From Actinomycetes bacterium (GTDB taxonomy: Bacteria > Actinomycetota > Actinomycetes > Actinomycetales > Microbacteriaceae): a stretch of DNA of 62,305 nt. The position numbers and the translations under genes are program-made. The notes beneath the pieces are model-generated. The model saw nothing but the letters and a program-made list of their open reading frames with translations, was not told where the DNA came from and searched no databases. The DNA lies in the NCBI GenBank assembly GCA_023386365.1, contig JAEWJX010000059.1, positions 1-62,305 on the forward strand, in the 5' to 3' direction. This document shows positions 17,583-25,381 of the stretch, piece after piece; within the stretch, counting starts at the first letter, position 1, and the number at the start of each line of letters is the position of its first letter.

Positions 17583-18064
17583 TCGAGGGCGCGTCGGAGT
17601 TCTTCGTGGCGACGGCGGGCGCCGCGGCGGCGCTGGCGGGCCTCATCATCGTGGCGTTGTCGGTGAGCGTGGACGCCATCATCCGGATGCCGGGGATGAC
17701 GTCACGCGCGGCCACCGCGATCGCGCTGCTGGTGGCGGCGACGGTGATCTCGCTCGCGGGGCTCATCCCGGGGCAGCCGGCGTGGGCGTTCGGGGTGGAG
17801 GCGCTGGTGGCGGCGCTGTCGGCGCTCGCGTTCTCGGTGGTCGCGTTCGCGCGGATGCTGCAGAACCACACCGGTTTCTCGACGACGGTCACCGTGATCC
17901 GGGGCGGTGTGGCGGTGGTGCCGGGCCTGCTGCTGGTGCTGGGGTCGGTGCTCGTGTTCGCGGAGAGCCCGGCGACGCTGCGGGTGCTGGGCCTCGGCAT
18001 GCTGGCCGCGATCGTCGCGTCGGTGGCGACGGCGTGGGTGGTGCTGGTGGAGATCCGGCGGTAG
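17579..18064 (+). CDS. Predicted membrane protein, unknown function
   Basis: The 161-residue protein is hydrophobic throughout, with four to five segments ('FFVATAGAAAALAGLIIVALSVSVD', in part, to 'AAIVASVATAWVVLVEIRR'). 'AGAAAALAGLIIVALSVSVD' resembles modules often seen in small actinobacterial membrane proteins, but I cannot name the family. The GTG start overlaps the stop of the upstream gene by 4 nt. The next membrane gene begins 9 nt after the stop, so the three form one operon. Confidence 0.7.
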   Translation: MIEGASEFFVATAGAAAALAGLIIVALSVSVDAIIRMPGMTSRAATAIALLVAATVISLAGLIPGQPAWAFGVEALVAALSALAFSVVAFARMLQNHTGFSTTVTVIRGGVAVVPGLLLVLGSVLVFAESPATLRVLGLGMLAAIVASVATAWVVLVEIRR

Positions 18065-18072
18065 GGGTTCGG

Positions 18073-18582
18073 GTGGCTCGGCAGTCGGCGCGCGCGTGGG
18101 TGGGCACGGTGGTGTTCCTGGTGCTGGCGCCCGGCATCGTGGCGGGGCTGGTGCCGTGGCTGATCAGCGGATGGCGAGACCCGGCCGGGTGGGGCCCGCC
18201 GGTATTGGTCTGGGTGGTGTCGCTGCTGCTGATCGTGCCGGGCGTGGTGGTGCTGCTGGACGCGTTCGTGCGGTTCGCGCGGGCCGCAGGGACGCCCGCG
18301 CCGGTTGCTCCGACTCAGCATCTGGTGGTGGTGGGTCCGTACCGGTACGTGCGGAATCCGATGTACCTGGCGGTGGTGGCCATCATCCTCGGGCAGGCGG
18401 TGCTGTTCAGCGACGGGTGGGTGGCGTTGTGGGGGCTGGCGGTCGCCGTTGCGGTGGCGGCTTTCGTGTACGGCTACGAACAGCCGACGCTTCGGCGCGA
18501 CTACGGCGACGAGTACGACCGCTACTGCGCCAACGTGCGGGCGTGGGTGCCGCGTCTGCGGCCGTGGAACCCCGGCCGCTGA
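18073..18582 (+). CDS. Isoprenylcysteine carboxyl methyltransferase (ICMT)-family membrane protein
   Basis: The 169-residue protein has four hydrophobic segments and the ICMT/phospholipid methyltransferase signature 'GPYRYVRNPMYLAVVAIILG' near its middle, with 'EQPTLRRDYGDEYDRYCANVRAWVPRL' toward the end. The family uses SAM at a membrane-embedded site to methylate lipid-linked or small substrates. The GTG at 18073 is the likely start, 9 nt after the previous stop. It is the last gene before tRNA-Ser. Confidence 0.82.
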   Translation: MARQSARAWVGTVVFLVLAPGIVAGLVPWLISGWRDPAGWGPPVLVWVVSLLLIVPGVVVLLDAFVRFARAAGTPAPVAPTQHLVVVGPYRYVRNPMYLAVVAIILGQAVLFSDGWVALWGLAVAVAVAAFVYGYEQPTLRRDYGDEYDRYCANVRAWVPRLRPWNPGR

Positions 18583-18601
18583 GCACCCCGGATGCGGGTG
18601 G

Positions 18602-18630
18602 TTCGACGGCGCGCCGACGTCCGTTAGACT
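18602..18630 (+). promoter_or_regulatory. Promoter of tRNA-Ser
   Basis: A -35-like TTCGAC (18602-18607) and a -10 TAGACT (18625-18630) are separated by 17 bp. The -10 ends 7 nt before the first base of the tRNA. Confidence 0.65.
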
Positions 18631-18637
18631 CGTCGGC

Positions 18638-18727
18638 GGTACCGTGTCCGAGCGGCCGAAGGAGCATGTCTCGAAAACATGTGATGGTGCAAGCCATCCG
18701 TGGGTTCAAATCCCACCGGTACCGCCA
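18638..18727 (+). tRNA. tRNA-Ser (anticodon CGA)
   Basis: The acceptor arm GGTACCG pairs with CGGTACC, followed by the discriminator G and an encoded CCA. The anticodon loop CTCGAAA between CATGT and ACATG gives anticodon CGA, which reads UCG. A long variable arm (TGATGGTGCAAGCCATC) is the class II feature of serine tRNAs, and the T arm reads GTGGGTTCAAATCCCAC. UCG is one of the most used Ser codons in this window. No integrase or attachment-site duplication was noticed beside it. Confidence 0.96.
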
Positions 18728-18729
18728 GC

Positions 18730-18763
18730 AAGAAGCCCCGCCCCGTGCGGGGCTTCTTCTTTT
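18730..18763 (+). terminator. Intrinsic terminator after tRNA-Ser
   Basis: AAGAAGCCCCGC (18730-18741) and GCGGGGCTTCTT (18747-18758) form a perfect 12-bp stem with a 5-nt loop, followed by CTTTT. It begins 2 nt after the CCA end of the tRNA. Confidence 0.92.
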
Positions 18764-18779
18764 CCGGTGACGGTTTGCG

Positions 18780-19064
18780 CTAGCGGCGACGCCGCCGCAC
18801 CAACCAGAAGACGACGCATCCGATCAGCAGGAGCAACCCCACCGTGCCCAGGCTGAGGAAGCCGGTCGCGGTGGCCACGTCCTGCTCGAACTGGGCGGCC
18901 GCCGACGGCACGTCCCGGTTCTCGTTGGCTTCGGCGATGAACGGGATCGCGGTCACGTAACCGAAGATCGTGACGAGCAGCGCGAACGCTCCGAGGATGA
19001 TCGTCCAGCGTTTCGCGGTCGGGGTGAGATCCTCGTTCGGTTTCTTCAGGGGGCCGCGCGCCAT
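18780..19064 (-). CDS. Small two-helix membrane protein, unknown function
   Basis: The 94-residue protein starts MARGPLKKPNEDLTPTAKRW. It has membrane helices near residues 20-42 ('TIILGAFALLVTIFGYVTAI') and 68-88, and ends in a run of arginines. The ATG at 19064 is preferred over upstream in-frame starts because CAGCAT lies 6 nt before it and the Lys-rich start is typical. No family is recognised. Its 3' end faces the tRNA terminator, which may also stop this gene from the other side. Confidence 0.65.
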   Translation of the reverse strand: MARGPLKKPNEDLTPTAKRWTIILGAFALLVTIFGYVTAIPFIAEANENRDVPSAAAQFEQDVATATGFLSLGTVGLLLLIGCVVFWLVRRRRR

Positions 19065-19173
19065 GGGGGAATGCTGCCGCGTCTCGCGTCCACACTCAAT
19101 CCCCACCTGTGCCGCCGCGGCCATGTCGTCCGCCCGTGCGACGATCCGCGCATCACCAGCGACGGGAGGCGGG

Positions 19174-20370
19174 ATGCGGGGCGAGGCGACCGTGCTGCAC
19201 GCCGACCTCGACGCGTTCTACGCATCCGTCGAGCAGCGGGACGCGCCCGCCCTCCGCGGGCGGCCGGTGATCGTCGGTGGCGGGGTGGTGCTCGCCGCCA
19301 GCTACGAGGCGAAGGCCCGCGGGGTGCGCACGGCGATGGGCGGACGGCAGGCGCGCGAGCTGTGCCCGGATGCGGTGGTCGTGCCGCCGCGGATGGACGC
19401 GTACTCGCAGGCGAGCAAGGAGGTGTTCGCGATCTTCCGCGACACGACGCCGCTCGTCGAAGGCATCTCGATCGATGAGGCGTTCCTCGAGGTCGGCGGG
19501 CTGCGGCACATCGCTGGCTCGCCCGAACAGGTGGCGGTGAAGCTGCGGGAGCGGGTGCGCACCGAGGTGGGCCTGGCGATCTCGGTCGGCATCGCGCGCA
19601 CGAAGTTCCTGGCGAAGGTGGCCAGCGCGGTGAGCAAACCGAACGGGCTGCTGCTGGTCGAACCGGAGCGCGAGGAGGCGTTCCTGCTGCCTCTGCCCGT
19701 CGAACGGCTGTGGGGGGTCGGCGCGGTGACCGCCGAGAAGTTGCACCGGATCGGCATCCACACGGTCGGCGAATTGGCCGACCTCGAAGCCGCCACCGCG
19801 GAGCGGCTGCTCGGCAAGGCGACCGGCGCGCACCTGCACGCGCTCGCCCGGCTGCGCGATCCGCGACCCGTCGACGCCACCCGTCGCCGCGGCTCCATCG
19901 GGTCACAGCGGGCACTCGGCCGTGGGCCGCGAACGATGGACGAGCTCGACGTGATGCTCACCCAGATCGTCGACCGCCTCGCGCGTCGCTTGCGCGACGG
20001 CGACCGGGTGTGCCGCACGGTCGTGTTGCGGCTGCGGTTCGACGACTACGCGAAAGCCACCCGATCCCGAACGGTCGGCGTGCCGACCGACCGCACCTCC
20101 GTGCTACTCGACGTCGCCCGCACACTGCTGATCGCCGCCGGGACCGAGATCGGGGAGCGCGGCATCACCCTCATCGGCATTTCGCTCACGCAACTTGGCC
20201 GGGCCGACAGTATCCAACCCGAACTGCCGATCGACTGGAGCGACGGGGTGCGACTCGACGGCGTGCTGGATGCGGTGCGCGACAAGTTCGGGGCCGCATC
20301 CGTCGGGCGGGCGACGCAGCTCGGGCGCGACCCCGGGTGGTCGACGCCGGTGCTGCCGGAACACGAGTAG
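19174..20370 (+). CDS. dinB: DNA polymerase IV (Y-family)
   Basis: The 398-residue Y-family polymerase carries out translesion synthesis. The catalytic palm motifs are 'VLHADLDAFYASVEQ' (metal-binding Asp) and 'GISIDEAFLEV' (Asp-Glu pair). The little-finger region extends to 'QPELPIDWSDGVRLDGVLDAVRDKFG' (in part). The ATG at 19174 is supported by GGGAGG 4-8 nt upstream. The open frame continues upstream without family similarity. The C-terminal tail after the little finger is short and lacks an obvious QLxLF clamp motif; 'QPELPI' is the nearest candidate. Confidence 0.93.
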   Translation: MRGEATVLHADLDAFYASVEQRDAPALRGRPVIVGGGVVLAASYEAKARGVRTAMGGRQARELCPDAVVVPPRMDAYSQASKEVFAIFRDTTPLVEGISIDEAFLEVGGLRHIAGSPEQVAVKLRERVRTEVGLAISVGIARTKFLAKVASAVSKPNGLLLVEPEREEAFLLPLPVERLWGVGAVTAEKLHRIGIHTVGELADLEAATAERLLGKATGAHLHALARLRDPRPVDATRRRGSIGSQRALGRGPRTMDELDVMLTQIVDRLARRLRDGDRVCRTVVLRLRFDDYAKATRSRTVGVPTDRTSVLLDVARTLLIAAGTEIGERGITLIGISLTQLGRADSIQPELPIDWSDGVRLDGVLDAVRDKFGAASVGRATQLGRDPGWSTPVLPEHE

Positions 20371-20377
20371 CGGTTGC

Positions 20378-20427
20378 GAGGGTTTCGACACGCGTCCGCC
20401 TCCGGCGGGCGCTACTCAACCGGCTTG
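20378..20427 (+). repeat. Intergenic palindromic repeat
   Basis: The copy runs from GGGTTTCGACACGCGT to GCGCTACTCAACCGGC around CCGCCTCCGGCGG. It lies between the convergent dinB and metallo-hydrolase genes. It contains the last codons and the stop codon of the latter. Confidence 0.82.
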
Positions 20428-21213
20428 AGAGACCTGCCACGCGTGCACCTCGGGCAGCCAGTCGGTGCCGTACGTCGCCTCCGGACCCACCCGTGGGTCA
20501 CCCGCATCCGTGCCGTCGCGCAGCGCCTCCACGTACGCGCGGTCGAGCGCGATGCGGGCGGCGACGTCGCGCCCCACTGAGCCGTGACCGGGGATGACGA
20601 TCGCCGCCGCATCCGCCACCGCCGCGAGCGCGTCCAGGCCGGCGAGGTAGTCGTCGACGGGCGCCTCGGCCCCCATCACGTCGAGCATCGGGATGAGGAT
20701 GTCCGACAGCATGTCGCCCGACGCGAGCACCCCGGCCGGCTCGATCAGCAGCGCCGCGTGCCCGACCGCATGCCCGCGGTGCTCGATCACCCGGATCGTG
20801 GGGCCGTCCCAGGGCAGCGTCACCGCATCCGGTGCCAGGCCCGTCAACTGCCCGAAGCCGTCGAACGGGATCTCGTCGGCGATCTCCGGCGGCAGCCCCT
20901 CGTCGAGCTGTTCGCGCCAGTCGGGCTGCGCCAGGAACTCGCGCATGAACGCCGCGCCGCGGGCGGTCGCGTAGCGGGGCGCGTCGCCGAACTCGGCGAA
21001 CCAGAGCGAGTGATCCCAGTCCGGATGTGTGGAGAAGCCGGCCACCACCGGCTGACCCAGCCCGCGCAGGTCGTCGGCGAGACACCCCAACTCGTCGCGC
21101 GTGATGCCTGGGTCGACCAGCAGCACGCCGTCCGTGCCCTGCACCACGACGGTGTTGTTCTGCAGCAGGGGCGACTGATGCACCCACACGCCCTCGGTCA
21201 CCGGCTCCAGCAT
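20416..21213 (-). CDS. MBL-fold metallo-hydrolase
   Basis: The 265-residue metallo-beta-lactamase fold keeps the zinc ligands: 'STHPDWDHSLWF' (HxxxDH), His in 'HRGHAVGHAALLI', Asp in 'LASGDMLSD' and 'VIPGHGSVG'. The substrate is unknown; the family hydrolyses thioesters, lactones or similar bonds. GGAGGAG sits just upstream of the ATG. The C-terminal 'QAG' and the TGA stop come from the palindromic repeat. It is the third gene of a three-gene operon, 12 nt after the PPOX-like gene. Confidence 0.87.
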   Translation of the reverse strand: MLEPVTEGVWVHQSPLLQNNTVVVQGTDGVLLVDPGITRDELGCLADDLRGLGQPVVAGFSTHPDWDHSLWFAEFGDAPRYATARGAAFMREFLAQPDWREQLDEGLPPEIADEIPFDGFGQLTGLAPDAVTLPWDGPTIRVIEHRGHAVGHAALLIEPAGVLASGDMLSDILIPMLDVMGAEAPVDDYLAGLDALAAVADAAAIVIPGHGSVGRDVAARIALDRAYVEALRDGTDAGDPRVGPEATYGTDWLPEVHAWQVSQAG

Positions 21214-21225
21214 CCGCTCCTCCTT

Positions 21226-21672
21226 CTACGTAACCCTCACCCGCTCGTCGTGGTCGTCGAGCACGAACGCCTCACGCACGACTGCACGGTAGAGGCGATG
21301 CCGCGCCGGATCGCGCAACTGCGACGGGTCCCACGACGACAGGCCGCGCGCGACCGACCGCGCGTTGTACACGTCGAGCGTCTCCGCGAATTCGGCGTCT
21401 TCGGCGAGCGCCGCATCCGCCGACACGTAGAGGGCGCTGCCCTCGCCGGGTGGCCTGCTCGAGTCGAAGACCACCAGCGACACCCGCGGATTCGCGGACA
21501 GGTTGAGCGAGTGCTGCGCTCCCGGCTTCGACGCCCACACGAACAGCTCGAGGCCGCGCGACGCGAACCACACGGGAGACGCCCACGGCACCCCGTCCGC
21601 GTCGGCCGTCGCGAGCGTCGCGTACGAGTTCTCGGCGACCAGAGCGCGAGCGAGCACCCCCGGCTCCAGCAT
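21226..21672 (-). CDS. Pyridoxamine 5'-phosphate oxidase-like (FMN/F420-binding split barrel) protein
   Basis: The 148-residue split-barrel protein opens 'LVAENSYATLATADADGVPWASPVWFA' (in part) and has 'SLNLSANPRVSLVVFDS', typical of PPOX/FDOR-like flavin or F420 binders. The substrate is unknown. The 24 bases around its start (21660-21683) are identical to those around the start of the downstream MBL gene (21201-21224), including the ribosome-binding site. It begins 10 nt after the upstream monooxygenase-like gene. Confidence 0.82.
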   Translation of the reverse strand: MLEPGVLARALVAENSYATLATADADGVPWASPVWFASRGLELFVWASKPGAQHSLNLSANPRVSLVVFDSSRPPGEGSALYVSADAALAEDAEFAETLDVYNARSVARGLSSWDPSQLRDPARHRLYRAVVREAFVLDDHDERVRVT

Positions 21673-21682
21673 CCGCTCCTCC

Positions 21683-21991
21683 TCAGCCCACCACGTCGAA
21701 GTGCTTCACGGTGAGCGGTCGCTCCAGCAGGAACCGGTCGTCCTCTGGGTAGTAGTGGGCCACCTCGATGTCGTCGCCGGCGAACCCGACGATCGCCTCC
21801 CGCGACTCCCACAGCGATACCGTCACCACCTCGGTGCGGCCGTCGCCGAGGTCGCGGTACAGCATCCACGCATCCAGATTTCCCGGCGTCTGCCGGTAAC
21901 CCACCAGGCCGGTTTCGGCGATGTAGTCGCGGTACTCGTCGCGGTCGGCGGTGCGGATGACGCCGGTCCAGGTGCGCATGACTCTGGTCAT
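21683..21991 (-). CDS. Antibiotic biosynthesis monooxygenase-like (dimeric alpha-beta barrel) protein
   Basis: The 102-residue protein reads 'RTWTGVIRTADRDEYRDYIAETGLVGYRQTPGN' (abbreviated) and 'VSLWESREAIVGFAGDDI', the pattern of ferredoxin-like ABM/stress-barrel proteins. It is first in the operon with the PPOX-like and MBL genes. The start could be ATG 21991 or ATG 21979; a GATCAT 7 nt upstream slightly favours the first. The substrate is unknown. Confidence 0.75.
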   Translation of the reverse strand: MTRVMRTWTGVIRTADRDEYRDYIAETGLVGYRQTPGNLDAWMLYRDLGDGRTEVVTVSLWESREAIVGFAGDDIEVAHYYPEDDRFLLERPLTVKHFDVVG

Positions 21992-22078
21992 GGGTTCGAT
22001 GATCGCCGCTCCGCAAGGGGCTGTCTACGGTCGGATGCCGGGAGTACGGTGGCCGGATCGACCGCGAAGGAGCGCACC

Positions 22079-22699
22079 ATGGCCAGGATCGTCGTGCAGG
22101 AGTTCATGAGCCTCGACGGGGTGGCGCAGGCGCCCGGCGGGCCGGATGAGGACCACGATGGCGACTTCCCGTACGGCGGGTGGGCCACCGGCTACGACGA
22201 CCAGCACTCCGACGCCGACGGCGGTGAGGGTCTCATCGCCGAGTGGGAGTCGAAAGCCGAAGCGCTGCTGCTGGGCCGCGAGACGTACCAGATCTGGGAG
22301 AACGCGTGGGGCGTCTGGCCCGAGGATGCGCCCGGACTGATGGGCGAGTTCACCCGCCGCTACAACCGCATCCCCAAGTACGTCGCCTCCAGCACCCTCA
22401 CCCAGGACGACCTCAGCTGGAAGAACTCGCACCTGCTGAGGCCCGACGTGCCGGATGCGGTGCGCCGCCTGCACGACGAACACAAGGGCGAGATCCGCAT
22501 CTGGGGGTCGACGGTGCTCATCCGTTCGCTTGCCGAGCACGACCTCATCGACGAGTACCGGTTGATGGTCTACCCCATCGTGCTCGGCACCGGGAAGCGG
22601 CTGTTCCCCGACGGGTTCCCGCTCAGCCGACTCGAGCTCGCCGAAAGTCGGGCGCTCGAACGCGGCGTCGTGGTGAACACGTACCGCCGGGCGGGCTGA
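22079..22699 (+). CDS. Dihydrofolate reductase family (RibD C-terminal-like) protein
   Basis: The 206-residue protein opens 'RIVVQEFMSLDGVAQAPGGPDED' (in part) and ends with 'HDLIDEYRLMVYPIVLGTGKRLF', the signature of the RibD_C/DHFR-like family found in many Actinobacteria. It binds NADPH; the natural substrate is not known and it is not the essential folate enzyme. AAGGAG at 22067-22072 sits 6 nt before the ATG, so it has a leader, with TACGGT further upstream as a possible -10. Confidence 0.88.
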   Translation: MARIVVQEFMSLDGVAQAPGGPDEDHDGDFPYGGWATGYDDQHSDADGGEGLIAEWESKAEALLLGRETYQIWENAWGVWPEDAPGLMGEFTRRYNRIPKYVASSTLTQDDLSWKNSHLLRPDVPDAVRRLHDEHKGEIRIWGSTVLIRSLAEHDLIDEYRLMVYPIVLGTGKRLFPDGFPLSRLELAESRALERGVVVNTYRRAG

Positions 22700-22787
22700 C
22701 GGCCGCTCCGAGCCCTCACGGCCTCCCACTTGGGGGATGGACCGGATGCGGCCCTTCCGGCAGAGTTCGGCGCGGAGGGGGAATCAC

Positions 22788-23219
22788 GTGAAGCAGCGAA
22801 GGCCGGCGGCGATCTCAGTCGGCACCGTGGTTGCGGCCCTCCTCCTGACGGGATGCAGCGCCTCGCAGCAGGAACGCGACCTCACCGCGATCGAATCCCA
22901 ACTCGAGTTGAACGATCTCGGGTCAGTCATCTGCGAGTACTGGCGGCACCCGACGGTATTCGGCGGCGAAACGCACTTCCGCTTCATCGGGGTCGTCGGC
23001 TCCGACAACTACGAGCCGATCATCGATCGATTCCTCCACCTGGGCTTCGAACTCGAAGAGCACGGAGTCCGGCCCGACGGAACACGGATGTTCGGCGAAG
23101 ACGGCGAAGACCTCACCATCCAGCAGTACACGAACCCAGCGACCGTCGACCAGAATCAGCCGTCGGATTGCGAAATCCCGCCCGAGGGTCTCGTGACGAT
23201 CGCGATGTACAAGGTCTAG
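22788..23219 (+). CDS. Small lipoprotein, unknown function
   Basis: The 143-residue protein has a lipobox signal peptide ('AALLLTGCSASQ') and so is predicted to be lipid-anchored outside the membrane. The mature part is acidic and Glu/Asp/Asn-rich ('EEHGVRPDGTRMFGEDGEDLT'). The GTG at 22788 follows GGAGGGGGA by 5 nt. Codon use is less GC3-extreme than in neighbours, with more GAA and CAG. No family is recognised. Confidence 0.72.
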   Translation: MKQRRPAAISVGTVVAALLLTGCSASQQERDLTAIESQLELNDLGSVICEYWRHPTVFGGETHFRFIGVVGSDNYEPIIDRFLHLGFELEEHGVRPDGTRMFGEDGEDLTIQQYTNPATVDQNQPSDCEIPPEGLVTIAMYKV

Positions 23220-23232
23220 GCGCTGCCCCGCG

Positions 23233-23535
23233 CTACGCCGACGCAGCACCCGTGCGGATGCGCACCTCGCGCTCCATCCGCTTCTCGTGGCGGGCACGGC
23301 CCTTGATCGCCTCCGCCTCGCGGCTCTTCGGCGGGGCGTTCGTGACCAGCTGATCCAGCATCCGCCGGGTCGCCTCCGCGATCTCATCTATCGCCTGCTC
23401 GAACGCCGCCGCATTCGCCCGCGACGGATGCGTGGAGCCGCTCACCTTGCGCACGAACTGGAGGGCCGCCTCGCGCACCTCATCGTCGGTGGTGGCGGGC
23501 TCGAAGTTGTGAAGGCAGCGGATGTTCCGGCACAT
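23233..23535 (-). CDS. DUF2277 protein
   Basis: The 100-residue protein opens MCRNIRCLHNFEPATTDDEV and continues 'EAALQFVRKVSGSTHPS', matching DUF2277 along its length. Cys2 and Cys7 are both conserved in that family as I know it. The function is unknown. TACCCT precedes the ATG by 6 nt. It is divergent from the lipoprotein gene at 23591, with 55 bp between the starts. Confidence 0.87.
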   Translation of the reverse strand: MCRNIRCLHNFEPATTDDEVREAALQFVRKVSGSTHPSRANAAAFEQAIDEIAEATRRMLDQLVTNAPPKSREAEAIKGRARHEKRMEREVRIRTGAASA

Positions 23536-23590
23536 GGGGGGAGGGTACGCCGCCTTCCCGGGCGCCGCATCCGACCACTAGTCTCACGCC

Positions 23591-24076
23591 ATGGCCCGAC
23601 GCCGCCTCCTCGCCGCGAGCGCGCTGGCGGTCGCCGTGGCAATCGCACTCGCCGGATGCAGCGTCCTCACCGTCGGCGCGATCGGCGTGAAAGTCGTCGA
23701 CGGGGACGTGATCGCCATCGTGACCATGTGCGACGGGTACACGTCGAAGGAACTCCAACTCACGCGCCCGGGAGGCGACTCCATCTTCGTGACGCGACCC
23801 ACCTGGCGATACGAAGAGACCGAGAAAGACGAACTGAACCTCGGCACCATTGACGAGTTCACCGAGATGCTCGGCGACCAGGAGAAGCAACTCATCAACA
23901 TCGTCGGCGGCAACGAATACGGAGGCCGAGTCCTCCTCACCGCGAAGACCCTCACCGCGCTCGAAGCCGGCGACGTGCTCTCGAGCGACCCCGGCGATCG
24001 AGGAACAGGGGAGCCCTACCTCGTGACCCAGGAGCAGTTCGACGACGAGGTGTCGATGAGGTGCGGCGACGGGTAG
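23591..24076 (+). CDS. Small lipoprotein, unknown function
   Basis: The 161-residue protein has a signal peptide with lipobox 'AIALAGCS' and an acidic mature domain containing 'VKVVDGDVIAIVTMCDGYTSKELQL' (in part), predicted outside the membrane. TAGTCT lies 6 nt before the ATG. It does not align clearly with the other lipoprotein 400 bp upstream. Confidence 0.72.
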   Translation: MARRRLLAASALAVAVAIALAGCSVLTVGAIGVKVVDGDVIAIVTMCDGYTSKELQLTRPGGDSIFVTRPTWRYEETEKDELNLGTIDEFTEMLGDQEKQLINIVGGNEYGGRVLLTAKTLTALEAGDVLSSDPGDRGTGEPYLVTQEQFDDEVSMRCGDG

Positions 24077-24090
24077 CGCGGCGCGGCGGC

Positions 24091-24138
24091 GGGGTTTCGA
24101 TACGCGGGCCGCATCGCGGCTCGCTACTCAACCAGCGG
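24091..24138 (+). repeat. Intergenic palindromic repeat
   Basis: The copy runs from GGGGTTTCGATACGCGGG to CGCTACTCAACCAGCG with a GGGCCGCATCGCGGC core. It lies between the convergent lipoprotein and DksA-type genes. Confidence 0.82.
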
Positions 24139-24147
24139 AGTGCCGGG

Positions 24148-24501
24148 CTAGGGAGTGTGCACGACGCACGTCGTGCGCGCGGGCCGCAGCTCGAGCTGGC
24201 CCTCGGGGATCGGGCCACCGCAGACGGTGCAGATGCCGTAGGTGCCGGCGGCGACTCGGGCCTCGGCCGCATCCAGTTCGGCGAGTTCGCGCTGGTGCTC
24301 CGCGCGGGCACCCTCCGCCTGCTGCCACTCGAACGTGAGCGCGAACCCTTCCGGGTCGTGCTCCTCGTCGATCCAGTCGCCGCGCGCGGAACGCACCGAC
24401 GCGAGGCGCGACTCGACCCCCTCCAGCCGCCCGACAACCACCTGGCGGCGCGCGTCGATCCAGCCCCGCGCCACACGATCCGAAGTTGTCACGTCTCCCA
24501 T
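24148..24501 (-). CDS. TraR/DksA-type zinc-finger protein
   Basis: The 117-residue protein has a helical N-terminal half ('ELAELDAAEARVAAGTYGIC') and a C-terminal TraR/DksA finger. The first pair of ligands is CTVC. The second pair is CVVH instead of the usual CxxC, which gives C-x2-C-x17-C-x2-H. DksA-type proteins enter the RNA polymerase secondary channel, but short actinobacterial forms may have other roles. An in-frame GTG four codons downstream of the ATG is an alternative start. Confidence 0.83.
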   Translation of the reverse strand: MGDVTTSDRVARGWIDARRQVVVGRLEGVESRLASVRSARGDWIDEEHDPEGFALTFEWQQAEGARAEHQRELAELDAAEARVAAGTYGICTVCGGPIPEGQLELRPARTTCVVHTP

Positions 24502-24621
24502 CGTTCACCCGATGGGGGTGAGCACGCTGAACGTGCGCACTCCTAGGGTGGCGGTGAGAGCGCTCCCAGCAGCGCACAACCCGATCCTCGCTCCCCCCAC
24601 GCAACAGGAAACGGAACTCTT

Positions 24622-25356
24622 ATGCCGGAGAACAGCAAGCCCACCATCGTGCTCGTGCATGGCGCGTGGGCCGACGCATCCAGTTGGAACGCCATCATCG
24701 CCCCGCTTCAGGCGCAGGGCTACACGGTGCTCGCACCACCGAACGAACTGCGGGGGCTCACCTCCGACTCCGCGTACATCGCGTCGTTCCTCGCCCAGCG
24801 CACCAGCGGCCCGGTGGTGCTCGTGGGCCACTCCTACGGCGGCGCCGTCATCACCAACGCCGGCGCCCAGGGTGGCGACGTGCGGGCGCTCGTCTACGTG
24901 GATGCGTTCATCCCGGATGAGGGCGAGACGGTCGTCGGCATCCTCGACGGCTCCAGCTCGGCCCTCGCCGTCGCCGACCCGACGACGGTGCTCGACGTGG
25001 CCGGATACCCGGGTGCCCCGGAGGGTGCAGCCGAGGCGTTCCTCAAAGCCGACACGGTGCACAACTACTTCGCGCAGGACCTGTCGGAGGAGGAGCGGCT
25101 GTTGATCCTCGCCACCCAGCGCCCGGCGTCGTTCGTGGCGAACGTCACCCCGTCGGGTCCGCCCGCCTGGAAGACCATCCCCTCCTGGGCGGTGCTCGGC
25201 ACCGCCGACCTGGTGATCCCGATCGACGTGCAGCGTCGTCTCGCTGAACGCGCCGGCGCGACCATCACCGAGGTCGACGGCTCGCACGTGTCGATGGTGT
25301 CGCATCCGGATGTGACTCTCGCCGCCATCCAGGCCGCGGCCGACTCGATCGGCTGA
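24622..25356 (+). CDS. Alpha/beta hydrolase
   Basis: The 244-residue hydrolase of the 'PTIVLVHGAWADASSW' type has the elbow 'VVLVGHSYGGAVITNA', Asp in 'LGTADLVIP' and His in 'VDGSHVSMVSHP'. Proteins with this opening are common as esterase-like enzymes of unknown substrate in Actinobacteria. AGGAAACGGA upstream of the ATG gives a ribosome-binding site. It converges with the histidine kinase gene 25 nt away. Confidence 0.87.
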   Translation: MPENSKPTIVLVHGAWADASSWNAIIAPLQAQGYTVLAPPNELRGLTSDSAYIASFLAQRTSGPVVLVGHSYGGAVITNAGAQGGDVRALVYVDAFIPDEGETVVGILDGSSSALAVADPTTVLDVAGYPGAPEGAAEAFLKADTVHNYFAQDLSEEERLLILATQRPASFVANVTPSGPPAWKTIPSWAVLGTADLVIPIDVQRRLAERAGATITEVDGSHVSMVSHPDVTLAAIQAAADSIG

Positions 25357-25381
25357 CCCGCACGCACCCAGTGGGGCGGCG

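Noticed and set aside
18638..18763. tRNA-Ser as possible attachment site of an integrated element
   Set aside because: No integrase, no direct repeat of the tRNA 3' end and no phage genes nearby.
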